Origin: Pustulibacterium marinum
GTDB taxonomy: Bacteria; Bacteroidota; Bacteroidia; Flavobacteriales; Flavobacteriaceae
Direction: 5' to 3'
DNA: 64,000 nucleotides
Assembly (NCBI RefSeq): GCF_900116665.1
Contig: NZ_FPBK01000008.1
Location: 1 to 64,000 of the forward strand
Shown here: one piece after another, positions 8,755 to 18,365 of the stretch
How positions within the stretch are numbered: the stretch's first letter is position 1
Layout of the letters: the number at the start of each line of letters is the position of its first letter
Notes under the pieces: model-generated
What the model was told of the DNA's origin: nothing
The model's input: only the letters and a program-made list of their open reading frames with translations
Database searches by the model: none
Program-made: the position numbers and the translations under genes

Positions 8755-11001
8755 TTATTTGATAATCTTGTTATAGTCTCTATGAAACTCCTGAAATAAC
8801 TCTAACAATTTAATAGTTGCTCCTATCAAATCTTGAGTTTCCAACAACAAACTAAAATACAATTTAGTATTTTTAGGACTCGTTTCCGTTGTTCTAATTC
8901 TATCAATCTGCTTTTGAATTAACACCGAAACCTTTTCTCTCAACTCTTTATGTTGATAGATAATATCAGTAATATCATCAAAAGTTTCATTAGCAAAGTT
9001 CTTAGAGATTTCATTGAACACTACTTGTAGCTCTTTATCAATTCCTTTTAAATCTCTAATCTGATTAAACTTCAGGTTTTTATGATTGTTATTTACGTGA
9101 CCAAAACTGTTTTTGGTAATATAGCCAATAGACTGAACCATATCTTGCAAATAATCCAATATCAAAATGTAGAATTTACTAGCTTCTACAGAAGTATCAT
9201 CTAATGATTTAATGAAATAGAATACATCACTCTTTAATCCATCAACCTCGTCTTCTAGCTTTTTGAGGTCTTTCTTATTCTTCTTTAAGTTACCTAAATC
9301 TTGCAAACCTAAGTTATCAATAACTCCAGTGTACAAATGATTTACTTTTCTAATTACTTTTGAAATATTATCTGAACTTTCGTTGATAATTTCATTAATT
9401 GTAATAAGATCTGTTCTATCAAATTTTCTGTTGGCCTCTTTCTCTTTTTCAGATTTCTTATGAGCCAAGTAACTTCTAAGTAAAAGTAAACTAGCCAAAA
9501 TAAGCAACCCAACAATTGCAATAATACCTCCAAAGTAAATAATTGTTGCAAAAATAGCTGCCGTTACAAAGGCAACCAAAGCTGTTACAAACCAACCTCC
9601 AATTACATTGAAAACTCCGGCAACTCTATATACAGCACTTTCTCTACCCCAAGCTCTATCTGCTAAAGACGATCCCATTGCTACCATGAAAGTAACATAA
9701 GTTGTAGAAAGTGGTAATTTTAAAAGTGTACCCACAGAAATCAATATACTTGCAACCACAAGATTTACAGCTGCTCTTACCATATCAAAAGCAGGAGCTT
9801 CCTCATCATTCTTCTTTACTATTGGTTTCTGAAATCTTTGATCTATTTTTTTAGATAAAGAATCTGGAACCACATACCCAATTCCTTGTGATAAATTGAC
9901 CGTTGCTCTTACTACTAATCTGGAAAGACCGTTTGGCTCAAATCTTTCAGCACCATCATTTTGTCTTGCCAAGTTCACCCCGGTTTCTACAACCGCTCTT
10001 GCCTTTTTAGAAAACCAAAGCGTTACAATCATTACAAGCCCAGCCAAGAATAGCATTTGGGAATTTGCAGGAACTTTACCAGCTAATCCTTCCATAGTAA
10101 AGTTTGCTTGCATTCCGCCATCTACCCATAATCCGTATGAATTATAAGCCGCTAAAGGAACTCCAATAAAGTTCACCAAGTCATTACCCGCAAAAGCCAT
10201 TGCTAAGGCAAAAGTTCCAATAATAATAACAAGTCTTAAAATATTTACTTTGAAAACACTTTGCAATAACTGAGAAACTGCTGTCCAGACAACAAAACTT
10301 ATCCCCAATAATAACAACGTATTATCATTTACCCAATCAAGTGCTGTTGAAGGAATAAAAGAAACACCTTTCAATCCTTTAAAAAGAATAAAATAAGAGA
10401 TTGCCGTAATTGAAAGTCCTCCAAAAATTCCGCCTGTATATTTTAAATTCTTTTCAAAATGAAATGTAAAAATCAAACGAGAAAAATACTGAATAATGGC
10501 CCCAACCGTAAATGCTATGAGAACCGAGATAAAAATACCCCGTATAATCCCAAAAGCTTGTTCTGTATTGATATATCTAAAAAGTTCATCAATACCTTGA
10601 TCATCAGAATAAATCTTAACCAATGCAATTGCCACTGCAGAACCTAAAAGCTCAAAAACGATAGAAACCGTAGTAGATGTAGGCAGTCCTATGGAATTAA
10701 AAACGTCTAGAAGCAGAATATCTGTAATCATAACCGCTATAAAGACAATCATAATTTCTTCAAAATAGAAAGATTCCGGATGGAAAATTCCCTTCCGTGC
10801 AACTTCCATCATTCCACTAGAAAATACAGCTCCAACACCAATACCCACACTAGCAACTATCATAATGGTTTTCATAGAAACCGCCTTTGATCCGATTGCT
10901 GAGTTTAAAAAGTTTACGGCATCGTTACTTACTCCTACAACTAAGTCTATAATAGCAAGGGCAAACAATGCCACTAACATGAAAATATATACCTGATCCA
11001 T
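8755..11001 (-). CDS. PiT-family inorganic phosphate transporter with C-terminal helical domain
   Basis: A 748-residue inner-membrane protein. The PiT signature appears twice, as GVSNDAVNFLNSAIGS at about 23-38 and as AFAGNDLVNFIGVPLAAYNS near 270, the two inverted halves of these cation-coupled phosphate permeases. About 10-12 hydrophobic segments fill residues 1-510. After a charged linker (SEKEKEANRK) residues about 530-748 are soluble and helical, resembling a PhoU/DUF47-type domain; classical PiT proteins lack this part. It is a single gene, convergent with the Nfu gene. No pho-box or PstS genes are nearby. The transporter call is firm; the PhoU-like assignment of the tail is inference. 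Confidence 0.92.
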   Translation of the reverse strand: MDQVYIFMLVALFALAIIDLVVGVSNDAVNFLNSAIGSKAVSMKTIMIVASVGIGVGAVFSSGMMEVARKGIFHPESFYFEEIMIVFIAVMITDILLLDVFNSIGLPTSTTVSIVFELLGSAVAIALVKIYSDDQGIDELFRYINTEQAFGIIRGIFISVLIAFTVGAIIQYFSRLIFTFHFEKNLKYTGGIFGGLSITAISYFILFKGLKGVSFIPSTALDWVNDNTLLLLGISFVVWTAVSQLLQSVFKVNILRLVIIIGTFALAMAFAGNDLVNFIGVPLAAYNSYGLWVDGGMQANFTMEGLAGKVPANSQMLFLAGLVMIVTLWFSKKARAVVETGVNLARQNDGAERFEPNGLSRLVVRATVNLSQGIGYVVPDSLSKKIDQRFQKPIVKKNDEEAPAFDMVRAAVNLVVASILISVGTLLKLPLSTTYVTFMVAMGSSLADRAWGRESAVYRVAGVFNVIGGWFVTALVAFVTAAIFATIIYFGGIIAIVGLLILASLLLLRSYLAHKKSEKEKEANRKFDRTDLITINEIINESSDNISKVIRKVNHLYTGVIDNLGLQDLGNLKKNKKDLKKLEDEVDGLKSDVFYFIKSLDDTSVEASKFYILILDYLQDMVQSIGYITKNSFGHVNNNHKNLKFNQIRDLKGIDKELQVVFNEISKNFANETFDDITDIIYQHKELREKVSVLIQKQIDRIRTTETSPKNTKLYFSLLLETQDLIGATIKLLELFQEFHRDYNKIIK

Positions 11002-11195
11002 ATTAAATTATTCAGAGCACAAAAGTGAGGCAAGTTCAAAAACTATATGTTAATTTAATGTTACCAATTAGTTTCAAATGCTTCATTTCCATACTCAATT
11101 TAGTATTTCTTAAAAACCTCGTAAAAGTACTATTTACAAAAAGTATACAAGTTATTTTAAAATTAATTATCTTAAAAGTTCAAACATCTATTAAA

Positions 11196-13220
11196 ATGGC
11201 CACACCAAATAAATTGATTCACGAAGAAAGTCCTTATTTAAAACAACATGCCTACAATCCTGTAGACTGGCATCCTTGGTCAAATGAAACATTGGAGCTA
11301 GCAAAAGAATTGCAAAAACCATTACTCATAAGCATTGGTTATGCCGCTTGTCATTGGTGTCATGTAATGGAAAAAGAAACGTTTGAAGATACAGACACCG
11401 CTTACTATATGAATAAAAATTTCATTAATGTAAAAGTGGATAGAGAAGAGCATCCAGATGTTGATAGAGTTTATATGAATGCTTTGAAATTAATGACTAA
11501 TAGCGGAGGTTGGCCACTAAATATTTTTGCTATGCCAGATGGAACTCCTTTTCACGGCTGCACTTATTTACCCAATGAAACCTGGAAATCTAACATTCAA
11601 AAGTTAGCCGACATATACTATAACGAGAAAGAAAAAATTCAGCTATACACTGGTCAAATCCTCAATGCTCTAAGATTGTTTGATTTAACTGAAAAAGTAG
11701 AAACTAGTTGTATTGACATTCGATTAATACGCATGGCAAACAAAGAATGGTCAAAAAAATGGGATTCTGAAATGGGCGGAACAAAAGGAGCTCCAAAATT
11801 CATGATGCCAAGCGAACTCAATTATCTTTTAAATTTTGCAATTCTAGAAAAGAACGATGAAATAAAAACTCATGTGTTCAATACACTTACTAAAATTGCT
11901 CAAGGTGGAATTTTTGATGTTGTGGCAGGAGGTTTTTCAAGATACAGTGTTGATGAAAAATGGCATGTTCCACATTTTGAGAAAATGCTGTATGACAATG
12001 CTCAATTACTCTCTCTTTACAGCAAAGCTTACAGACATTCCAAAAATGATTACTTCAAAACTATTATAGACAAAACTGTGCATTACCTTCTGAAAGATTT
12101 CAAGAACGAACAACATTTATTTTATGCTTCTTACGATGCCGACAGTTTAAATAATGAAAAAACACAAGAAGAAGGAGCGTATTATTGCTGGACAAAGAAT
12201 GAATTAATAGAGCTTTTAGGGAATGAATTTCCATTGTTTCAAGAAGTTTTCAATATCAATGCTGCTGGTTATTGGGAAGATGATAAATACGTTTTATTCC
12301 GAACTAAAACATGGGAAGAACTGGCTACTTCTCTTCACCTAGAAAAGAATGATCTAGAAAAACGCATTCAAATTTGTTTAACTATTTTAGAAAGTGAAAG
12401 ATCAAACAGACCTAAACCAGCGCTTGATCACAAAATAATTACCTCTTGGAATGGACTTATGATCTCTGCTTTAGTAGAAACTTACTTAGCCCTTCAGTAT
12501 GATCAATTATTAGATTTAGCCATTTTATCTGCAAATTCGGTTCTAAAACATCTTACCAGTAGCGAAAACAAACTCTATCACACCCTAAATTATTCTAAAA
12601 AAATTCCGGGATATTTAGAAGATTACGCAGCCATAATCGATGCATTTTTGAAACTATATGAAGTAACTGGAGATTTCAAATGGTTGAATGAAGCCAAATT
12701 TTTAGTCAACATTTGTTTAGATGAATTTTATGAAGAAGAAACCGGAATGTTTTATTTCACCTCAAAGAATCAACCTGCCATTATTTCTCGTGGAGTAGAA
12801 AGAACGGATGATGTTATCCCGTCTTCCAATAGCATGATGGCTCAGAATTTATTCAAATTGGCTTCGTTGACTTCTTCAGAAATTTACAGGAAATATGCAT
12901 TAACAATGACTATCAACATATTTTCAGACGCAAGAACACACCCACAAATGTATAGCAACTGGCTAGATCTCTCCTTAAAAACAGATTCTGACACCTATGA
13001 AATTGTGATTATTGGTAAAAATGCGAAGGATGTTTATTTACAATTTACAGAAAACTATTATCCGAATCATGTGTACGCCCTAAGTACTTCGCCATCGGAT
13101 TCTCTCATTTTTAAAAACAGATTTCAAGAAGGAAAAACGCTCATTTATGTTTGTAAAAACAACGTTTGTCAATTACCACATGAAACCGTAGCGGAAGCAT
13201 TAAACGAAATAAACAATTAG
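11196..13220 (+). CDS. DUF255 thioredoxin-domain protein (YyaL/SPATA20-like)
   Basis: A 674-residue protein. The N-terminal thioredoxin-like domain begins [21 protein letters not shown] and carries the CxxC motif CHWC at residues 52-55. The rest resembles an (alpha/alpha)6 glycoside-hydrolase-like barrel, as in YyaL and SPATA20. The biochemical role of the family is not established. The frame stays open upstream to 11025, but the extra 57 residues are hydrophobic and unlike the family, while the ATG at 11196 begins exactly at the conserved N-terminus. Its stop codon overlaps the tsaB stop codon by 4 bp on the opposite strand. Confidence 0.9.
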   Translation: MATPNKLIHEESPYLKQHAYNPVDWHPWSNETLELAKELQKPLLISIGYAACHWCHVMEKETFEDTDTAYYMNKNFINVKVDREEHPDVDRVYMNALKLMTNSGGWPLNIFAMPDGTPFHGCTYLPNETWKSNIQKLADIYYNEKEKIQLYTGQILNALRLFDLTEKVETSCIDIRLIRMANKEWSKKWDSEMGGTKGAPKFMMPSELNYLLNFAILEKNDEIKTHVFNTLTKIAQGGIFDVVAGGFSRYSVDEKWHVPHFEKMLYDNAQLLSLYSKAYRHSKNDYFKTIIDKTVHYLLKDFKNEQHLFYASYDADSLNNEKTQEEGAYYCWTKNELIELLGNEFPLFQEVFNINAAGYWEDDKYVLFRTKTWEELATSLHLEKNDLEKRIQICLTILESERSNRPKPALDHKIITSWNGLMISALVETYLALQYDQLLDLAILSANSVLKHLTSSENKLYHTLNYSKKIPGYLEDYAAIIDAFLKLYEVTGDFKWLNEAKFLVNICLDEFYEEETGMFYFTSKNQPAIISRGVERTDDVIPSSNSMMAQNLFKLASLTSSEIYRKYALTMTINIFSDARTHPQMYSNWLDLSLKTDSDTYEIVIIGKNAKDVYLQFTENYYPNHVYALSTSPSDSLIFKNRFQEGKTLIYVCKNNVCQLPHETVAEALNEINN

Positions 13221-13888
13221 TTCTTTTTGCCTGCTATAAAATCTTTCAAATAAAAAGGTTCAAAATAAGCAACATCTTCGAAATCCTTTTGCTCGAATTT
13301 TTCGGAAGCAATCATTCCTAATTCTTGAGCAGAAGGAAATCTATCTTCGAGATACTGAATATGCACGTTAGATATAAGCTCTTTGGTCTTTGGCATTCCA
13401 TCACCTAACAGAACCACTTTTCCTTTCTGGATATATTCCTGAAACGAATTTTCATCAATCACTTCAGCCTTAATTTCTCTTATGAAATTCAAATTTTTAT
13501 CTAAAATGGCCGAATACACTTCCATACGACGCGCATCTAACAAAGGAATAATGTAATCAACTTTACACAATGAAGCTTGCTTTGCTAAAACCTCCAGCGT
13601 AGATACGGCTATCAAGGGTTTATCCCACGCAAAACACAATCCTTTAGCTGCTGAAACTCCAATACGAAGACCTGTATATGACCCCGGACCTTTGCTTACA
13701 GCAACGGCATCAATATCTTCCTGAGTTACACTAGCCTCTTCCATCGCAGCCTTTATAAATACATGTAACTTTTCTGCATGAGAGAAATTACCCGTATTTT
13801 CTTCCTTTAAAGCAATCAATTTTCCATTTTCCGTAATGGCAACGGAACAATTGGTTCCTGAAGTTTCAAGACATATGATCTTTGACAT
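13217..13888 (-). CDS. tsaB: tRNA N6-threonylcarbamoyladenosine biosynthesis protein TsaB
   Basis: A 223-residue cytoplasmic protein of the YeaZ/TsaB family, the dimerisation partner of TsaD in making t6A37 on ANN-decoding tRNAs. The N-terminus [15 protein letters not shown] is the ASKHA-fold phosphate loop, and [20 protein letters not shown] near residue 65 is the family signature. The ATG at 13888 was chosen because an upstream ATG at 13927 would add 13 residues unlike the family and run through the hairpin at 13916-13941. TsaD and TsaE are not in the window. Confidence 0.94.
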   Translation of the reverse strand: MSKIICLETSGTNCSVAITENGKLIALKEENTGNFSHAEKLHVFIKAAMEEASVTQEDIDAVAVSKGPGSYTGLRIGVSAAKGLCFAWDKPLIAVSTLEVLAKQASLCKVDYIIPLLDARRMEVYSAILDKNLNFIREIKAEVIDENSFQEYIQKGKVVLLGDGMPKTKELISNVHIQYLEDRFPSAQELGMIASEKFEQKDFEDVAYFEPFYLKDFIAGKKN

Positions 13889-13910
13889 GAGAAAAAATTT
13901 ATGCAAAAAT

Positions 13911-13945
13911 AAAAAAGAGAAGTGCAAAATAACACTTCTCTTTTC
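13911..13945. terminator. Hairpin terminator just upstream of tsaB
   Basis: AGAGAAGTG (13916-13924) pairs perfectly with 13933-13941 across an 8-nt loop, flanked by an A tract on the left and a T tract on the right, so it can act in both directions. It lies only about 28 nt before the tsaB start, so it must stop a transcript coming from the region to its right or from the plus strand. Confidence 0.7.
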
Positions 13946-14156
13946 CCTTTTTTAATACCAGCTAGCAATAAACTGGCACTTGCGCTAACAAACTTGGGTA
14001 ATAGTTTTTCTGCTAATTCTTTCTTTTTCTTTAACTATGTTAGCATTTTTCCCCTAAACAAAATTTAACTAAATCAATAATTAAAATCACCTTCTTTTTA
14101 CCCCTAAAAAGGTTAACTATTAATGAACAATACAAAGAAACAACCTATATTAATAT
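13946..14156. other. Intergenic region between two terminators
   Basis: About 210 bp bounded by two good terminators, which suggests a short transcript of its own. On the minus strand a lysine-rich reading frame (LKKKKELAEKLLPKFVSASA, beginning about 14033) follows an ATG-CTA-ACA-TAG, so it has an early stop and no clean start. It does not stop before the hairpin. I cannot support a protein gene here. Confidence 0.35.
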
Positions 14157-14190
14157 CAAAAAATCCCCATATATGGGGATTTTTCATTTT
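14157..14190. terminator. Terminator after the tolC-hlyD pair
   Basis: A palindromic stem with core ATCCCCATATATGGGGAT at 14163-14180, extended by A tracts and T tracts. It lies about 25 nt downstream of the HlyD-type gene stop on the minus strand. Confidence 0.88.
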
Positions 14191-14210
14191 TTTTTAATTT
14201 TTTTCAAAAG

Positions 14211-15479
14211 CTATTTGATTTCTTCTTTAGTCTTTACTTTATCTCCAGAATTCAATGTTTTTGAAACCATCGTATAAGGCCCTGTAATTACTTCTTCTCC
14301 TTCTTTTAATCCACTGATAATTTCAATATTTGATTCATCCTGAATTCCCGTTTTTACAACTCTCAATTTTGCTACATCACCTTCCTTTACATAAACACAT
14401 TCAAAACGCTCGTCTGCTGTATTCTCAGATGTTTTTGCCACGACTGGCTTTTTCGTGCTTGTGGTATCAGTTTTCATGATTACCGCGCTAATTGGAACCG
14501 CCACAATTGCATCTTTCTTTGTAGTAATAATATCTACCGTTGCAGTCATCCCAGGACGAAATGGCGAAAACCCTTCTGGTTTACCTTCTAACAAATCTTT
14601 GTACGAAGATTCTAATATTCTAACTTTCACTTTGAAATTGGTAACCTGATCTGCACTTGTAGTTTCATTTGCTGTATTTGCAATTTCGGTTACTAATCCT
14701 TTGAACTCTTTCTTCAAATAGGCATCAACTTCTACAATCGCGCTATCACCAACTGCTACTTTTACAATATCATTTTCGTTTACATCCACTTCAACCTCCA
14801 TGTTATTTAGGTTGGCTACACGAAGAATTTCGGTACCTGTCATTTGTTGTGTACCCAAAACACGCTCTCCTATTTCCACATCTAGCTTCGAAATTGTTCC
14901 AGATACCGGAGCATAAATCGTAGTTCTTTTTAAATTATCCTGAGCTTCTGAAACTGAAGCTGCAGAACTTTTCACATTGTAAAAAGCAGATTCTTTACTT
15001 GCTTTTGCACTTTGATAAGCAGATACAATTTGGTCCCATTCAGACTTTGAAATAATGCCCTTTTCAAAAAGAACCTTATTTCTATCATAATTTTGTTTAG
15101 CCTCTAGCAAACCTGCTTCTGCTTGCTGTAAATTTGCTTTGGTTGTTTGTAAGGCTGCTTGAGTCCTGCTTACACTTGACTCATAAATATCTGGATTGAT
15201 ACTTACCAGCAAATCACCTTTTTCTACTTGTTGACCTTCTACAACCGGCAAAGCAATGATTTCACCGGAAACTTCAGAAGAAATTTTAACCTCTACTTCC
15301 GGTTGAATTTTACCTGTTGCAGAAACTGTTTCTACAATACTTAATTTTTCTATTTTTTGAAGTGTTACCTCCTTGCCTTCATCTTTTTGGCCCAGCATTC
15401 CTGCTTTGTTTAAGCCAAGTAAACCTAAAATAATGATCAAGATAACGGCTAAAATGATAATAAATGTCTTTTTGTTCAT
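14211..15479 (-). CDS. HlyD/MacA-type periplasmic adaptor of an efflux system
   Basis: A 422-residue membrane-fusion protein. One transmembrane segment spans about residues 4-24. A split lipoyl domain follows, with first half VKISSEVSGEIIALPVVEGQ at about 63-82 and second half IYAPVSGTISKLDVEIGERV at about 190-209. A long coiled-coil hairpin (about 95-185) lies between the halves, followed by beta-barrel and membrane-proximal domains. This is the arrangement of adaptors that join an inner-membrane pump to TolC. It lies 13 nt downstream of tolC and is followed by a terminator, so no ABC or RND pump is co-transcribed. Sequence features favour MacA-like adaptors, but the cognate pump is unknown. 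Confidence 0.9.
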   Translation of the reverse strand: MNKKTFIIILAVILIIILGLLGLNKAGMLGQKDEGKEVTLQKIEKLSIVETVSATGKIQPEVEVKISSEVSGEIIALPVVEGQQVEKGDLLVSINPDIYESSVSRTQAALQTTKANLQQAEAGLLEAKQNYDRNKVLFEKGIISKSEWDQIVSAYQSAKASKESAFYNVKSSAASVSEAQDNLKRTTIYAPVSGTISKLDVEIGERVLGTQQMTGTEILRVANLNNMEVEVDVNENDIVKVAVGDSAIVEVDAYLKKEFKGLVTEIANTANETTSADQVTNFKVKVRILESSYKDLLEGKPEGFSPFRPGMTATVDIITTKKDAIVAVPISAVIMKTDTTSTKKPVVAKTSENTADERFECVYVKEGDVAKLRVVKTGIQDESNIEIISGLKEGEEVITGPYTMVSKTLNSGDKVKTKEEIK

Positions 15480-15492
15480 AATTGAGATAGGA

Positions 15493-16830
15493 TTAATTGG
15501 CAGTTATTGGAATGCCAAAATAGAATTCTAGTACTTTAAGTTTAAAAATATAGTCGTATTTATTTTGCACAACATCAGACTGTGCACTTTCGAATTCGGT
15601 TTTTGATTGATTGAAATCATAAGAATTAAGAAGTCCAACATTGAATCTTTCTGTAGAAAAATTATATGCTTGTTGGCGCGCTTCCAATGTTTTCAAAGAA
15701 GCCTCGTATAATTTTCTTGCATTAGAAGCATCCATATAGGCTTGATAAACATTTTTTTCAAGATCTAATTCACTTTGCTCCAAAGTATACTCCGCTCTAA
15801 GCACATTTATTTTACTTCTTTGAACTTGTGCTCTTGTATTAAACCCATTTAAAATAGGAACACTTAGTTGCAACCCTACCGAAAGACCGTCAAACAAATA
15901 CAATTGCTCACGAAATGAAAAATAGGGACTTTCTGACCATCTGGTATTGTAATTTGCAAAGGCAGAAAGAGAAGGATAATATCCTGATCTAGCAACTTCA
16001 ACATCTTTTTCAGCAACATCAAGATTCGCTTCAGCAATTTTAAGTGTATTCAAAACCTCTTTTGCCTTCTCAGAAATCTGTTGTGGTGATTTGGTTAAAA
16101 CATCAGCATCTTCCGGAACATCAAACTCTTCATCGGCAATGTCAAAATTCATATAATCCTTTACTAATAAGGTTTGAGCCAAACCAACTCGGGAAATCAA
16201 CAATGCATTTTCTGAACTGATAATAGCTTGCTCTTGCGAAGCGTCGGTAGCTTGTAACTCATAAATATCCCCTGCTGGTAAAGAACCGGCATTGATCAAC
16301 TCTTGAGTTCTTTCGATATTTTCCTTGGTTAATTGATTTTGTGCTTTTAAAACTTTCAACTGTTCTTTATTGAACAAAATTTGAAGGTACGCATTGGCTA
16401 CCATTAAAACCACATCGTCTTTCATACCGTCTAAAGCATATTGACTTGCAATTTTATTCAGCTTTGCTCTTTGAAAATTTTTCCATGCCGAAAGTCCTGA
16501 GAATAAATTTACACCACCTCCTACGTTTGCTGAAAACGAAGCAAAAGTTTGATTAATAATGGTATTTGTAGTTGGATCTTGGTTGGCACCGGTGTTAGAA
16601 CTGTAGCTACCTGAAGCACTTAATGATGGAAGAAAGTTTCCTTTTGCAGATAAAATATCTACATCGGTAGTTTCTAAATCTAAAGTAGATTGCTTTACAG
16701 AAATATTATTCTCAAGTGCGTAGTTTACACATTCTACCAATGTCCATTTCTTTTCTTGTGCGTTTACAAATGAAATCGCAAAAAGACAAAGTAGAAATAC
16801 ACTTCTTTTAAATTGTATAGCGTATTGCAT
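15493..16830 (-). CDS. TolC-family outer-membrane efflux protein
   Basis: A 445-residue protein with a signal peptide (about residues 1-25, ending VNAQ) and the two-fold repeat of long amphipathic helices and outer-membrane strands seen in TolC-type channels. Family landmarks are KWTLVECVNYALENNISVKQ right after the signal peptide, FLPSLSASGSYS, and the second-repeat SVPILNGFNTRAQVQRSKIN. It is the first gene of the pair with the HlyD-type adaptor. The leader carries an inverted repeat (16840-16878) that may be regulatory. Confidence 0.93.
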   Translation of the reverse strand: MQYAIQFKRSVFLLCLFAISFVNAQEKKWTLVECVNYALENNISVKQSTLDLETTDVDILSAKGNFLPSLSASGSYSSNTGANQDPTTNTIINQTFASFSANVGGGVNLFSGLSAWKNFQRAKLNKIASQYALDGMKDDVVLMVANAYLQILFNKEQLKVLKAQNQLTKENIERTQELINAGSLPAGDIYELQATDASQEQAIISSENALLISRVGLAQTLLVKDYMNFDIADEEFDVPEDADVLTKSPQQISEKAKEVLNTLKIAEANLDVAEKDVEVARSGYYPSLSAFANYNTRWSESPYFSFREQLYLFDGLSVGLQLSVPILNGFNTRAQVQRSKINVLRAEYTLEQSELDLEKNVYQAYMDASNARKLYEASLKTLEARQQAYNFSTERFNVGLLNSYDFNQSKTEFESAQSDVVQNKYDYIFKLKVLEFYFGIPITAN

Positions 16831-16839
16831 AAATAATAG

Positions 16840-16878
16840 GTCTAATGTTTTTTGAATGATTCTTCAGTTGCATTAGAC
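16840..16878. repeat. Inverted repeat in the tolC leader
   Basis: GTCTAATG (16840-16847) and its exact complement CATTAGAC (16871-16878) are separated by 23 nt, 10-48 nt upstream of the tolC-type start codon. It could be a repressor site or a leader hairpin. No regulator gene is adjacent, so the role is open. Confidence 0.35.
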
Positions 16879-16909
16879 TAGCATTTATACTTTTTGTTAC
16901 AAATAAATC

Positions 16910-17128
16910 TTAATTTCTGAATTTTCTATAAATTATGAAGACAACGCCTGCTACTAGAACGTAAGGAACCGCCATAAGATATACAATTCCGTTATTGATT
17001 GCTTCTGCCTGACTGGTATCATCACCATTTTCTAAAACCGCTCTACACATAGCACATTGCGCGGATCCTTGCAAAACAAAGAAACACACAAAAGCTACGG
17101 ATAAGATGTATTTTATTTTCTGATTCAT
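16910..17128 (-). CDS. Small exported CxxC membrane protein in the oxidase-assembly cluster
   Basis: A 72-residue protein. Residues about 1-23 look like a signal peptide (ending QGSAQ). The mature N-terminus carries CAMC (CxxC) followed by RAVLENGDDTSQAEAINNGI, and the C-terminal half is one transmembrane helix (VYLMAVPYVLVAGVVFIIY) with a basic end. The CxxC would therefore face the periplasm, next to the membrane. The ATG at 17128 starts one base after the DUF420 gene stop codon; an in-frame ATG at 17149 would overlap that gene. It is the last gene of the SCO-DUF420 unit, so a part in oxidase assembly is inferred, not shown. Confidence 0.75.
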   Translation of the reverse strand: MNQKIKYILSVAFVCFFVLQGSAQCAMCRAVLENGDDTSQAEAINNGIVYLMAVPYVLVAGVVFIIYRKFRN

Positions 17129-17129
17129 A

Positions 17130-17672
17130 CTACCCATAATACGGAGCAATCATAAAATAAACCACTACACCAGTAGTTGCTACATACAGCCAAATAGGAA
17201 ACGTAATTTTTGCAATTTTTCTGTGTTTATCAAAACGCTCTGCCAACGCTCTTACATACGAAATCAAAACCAATGGAATTATTGCAATGGATAAAAGAAT
17301 GTGTGTAATAAGAATCACATAGTAAATATACTTAGAAGCTCCTTCTCCACCGTATGGAGTAGAATCTGCACTCATGTGATACGCAACATACATCACAAGA
17401 AAAACAAGCGAAAGCCCAATACAAACCTTCATCAAATTTTCATGTAATTTTACATTCTTATTCTTGATTGCCAAAAAAGCGACTACCAATAAAATAGCAG
17501 TTGCGGCATTGATACCTGCATAAATTGGAGGTAAAAAATAAAAAGGCTCTACATCTAAGCCAAAATCGGCTAACTTTATTGTGAATAAAATTGCTACTGC
17601 AATTGGAATAATTACCGACAGGGCAATAATCCACTTATTATATTTTTTTTCTACAGTTCCTTGTGCTTCCAT
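17130..17672 (-). CDS. DUF420 integral membrane protein (CtaM-like)
   Basis: A 180-residue inner-membrane protein with about five transmembrane helices. The pattern NAATAILLVVAFLAIKNKNVKLHE followed by a central AYHMSADSTPYGG loop and a YVILITHILLSIAIIPL helix is typical of DUF420. Members of this family (CtaM in Gram-positive bacteria) are needed for maturation of heme-copper oxidases. It sits 15 nt after the SCO gene, which supports the same role here. It starts with ATG. Confidence 0.87.
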   Translation of the reverse strand: MEAQGTVEKKYNKWIIALSVIIPIAVAILFTIKLADFGLDVEPFYFLPPIYAGINAATAILLVVAFLAIKNKNVKLHENLMKVCIGLSLVFLVMYVAYHMSADSTPYGGEGASKYIYYVILITHILLSIAIIPLVLISYVRALAERFDKHRKIAKITFPIWLYVATTGVVVYFMIAPYYG

Positions 17673-17687
17673 TTTTTGTAACTCGTA

Positions 17688-18365
17688 TTATTTTCTTAAC
17701 TCTATAGCTATATCGTTCATTAAATCTCTAATTCCGTCGTCTTCTAGACCGTCGTAATATACAATAGGATTTCCATATTTATCTTTACGACTTACAATAT
17801 TTCCGTTCTTATCAATCAACGCAAATAGCCCTGAATGCTCAAAACCTCCATTGGAAACATCACCCTCTCCAACATAAATATTGAAACCTGAATTGGCTAA
17901 CTCAAAAATATCATCTCGATCTCCTGTAAGAAAATGCCAGTTTGGATTTTTAACTCCGTACTTATCTGCATAATTTTTTAAAACCTCTGGAGTATCGTTT
18001 TCAGGATTAATGGTTATAGAAGCGATTCCAAAATTCTTTTTCGTAATAAATTCATTCTGAATTTTTATCAAATTCTGATTCATCACAGGACAAATGGAAG
18101 GACATGTTGCAAAGAAAAACTCTAACACATACACTTTCCCCTCATAATCTTTATTGGTGATGGTGTTTCCATTCTGATCGGTAAAACTAAACTCAGGCGC
18201 TTTACCCATAGTTGTCATTTCTATATAATCTTCCATCCCCACCATGTGACGATCATCATCTACAATGGTATCGTTTTGAACTTTTTTAGAAATCATTCTT
18301 ACTGTTAGAAAACCAAAAATCAAAACAATAATTATTAATCCAATAACATATTTTTTATCCTTCAT
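17688..18365 (-). CDS. SCO1/SenC family copper chaperone
   Basis: A 225-residue membrane-anchored thioredoxin-fold protein. There is one N-terminal transmembrane helix (about 6-25). The copper-binding CxxxC (CPSIC) lies at residues 88-92 and the third ligand, His177, in GFEHSGLF. SCO proteins deliver copper to the CuA site of oxidase subunit II, which is encoded here by ctaC at 47.4 kb. Numbering uses the ATG at 18365; a GTG two codons upstream (18371) is also possible. Either start overlaps the end of the preceding gene, showing translational coupling. Confidence 0.92.
   Translation of the reverse strand: MKDKKYVIGLIIIVLIFGFLTVRMISKKVQNDTIVDDDRHMVGMEDYIEMTTMGKAPEFSFTDQNGNTITNKDYEGKVYVLEFFFATCPSICPVMNQNLIKIQNEFITKKNFGIASITINPENDTPEVLKNYADKYGVKNPNWHFLTGDRDDIFELANSGFNIYVGEGDVSNGGFEHSGLFALIDKNGNIVSRKDKYGNPIVYYDGLEDDGIRDLMNDIAIELRK

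Noticed and set aside
11025-11195. A 57-residue N-terminal extension of the DUF255 protein
   Set aside because: The extra residues are A/T-driven, hydrophobic without a signal pattern, and the family N-terminus begins exactly at the ATG at 11196.
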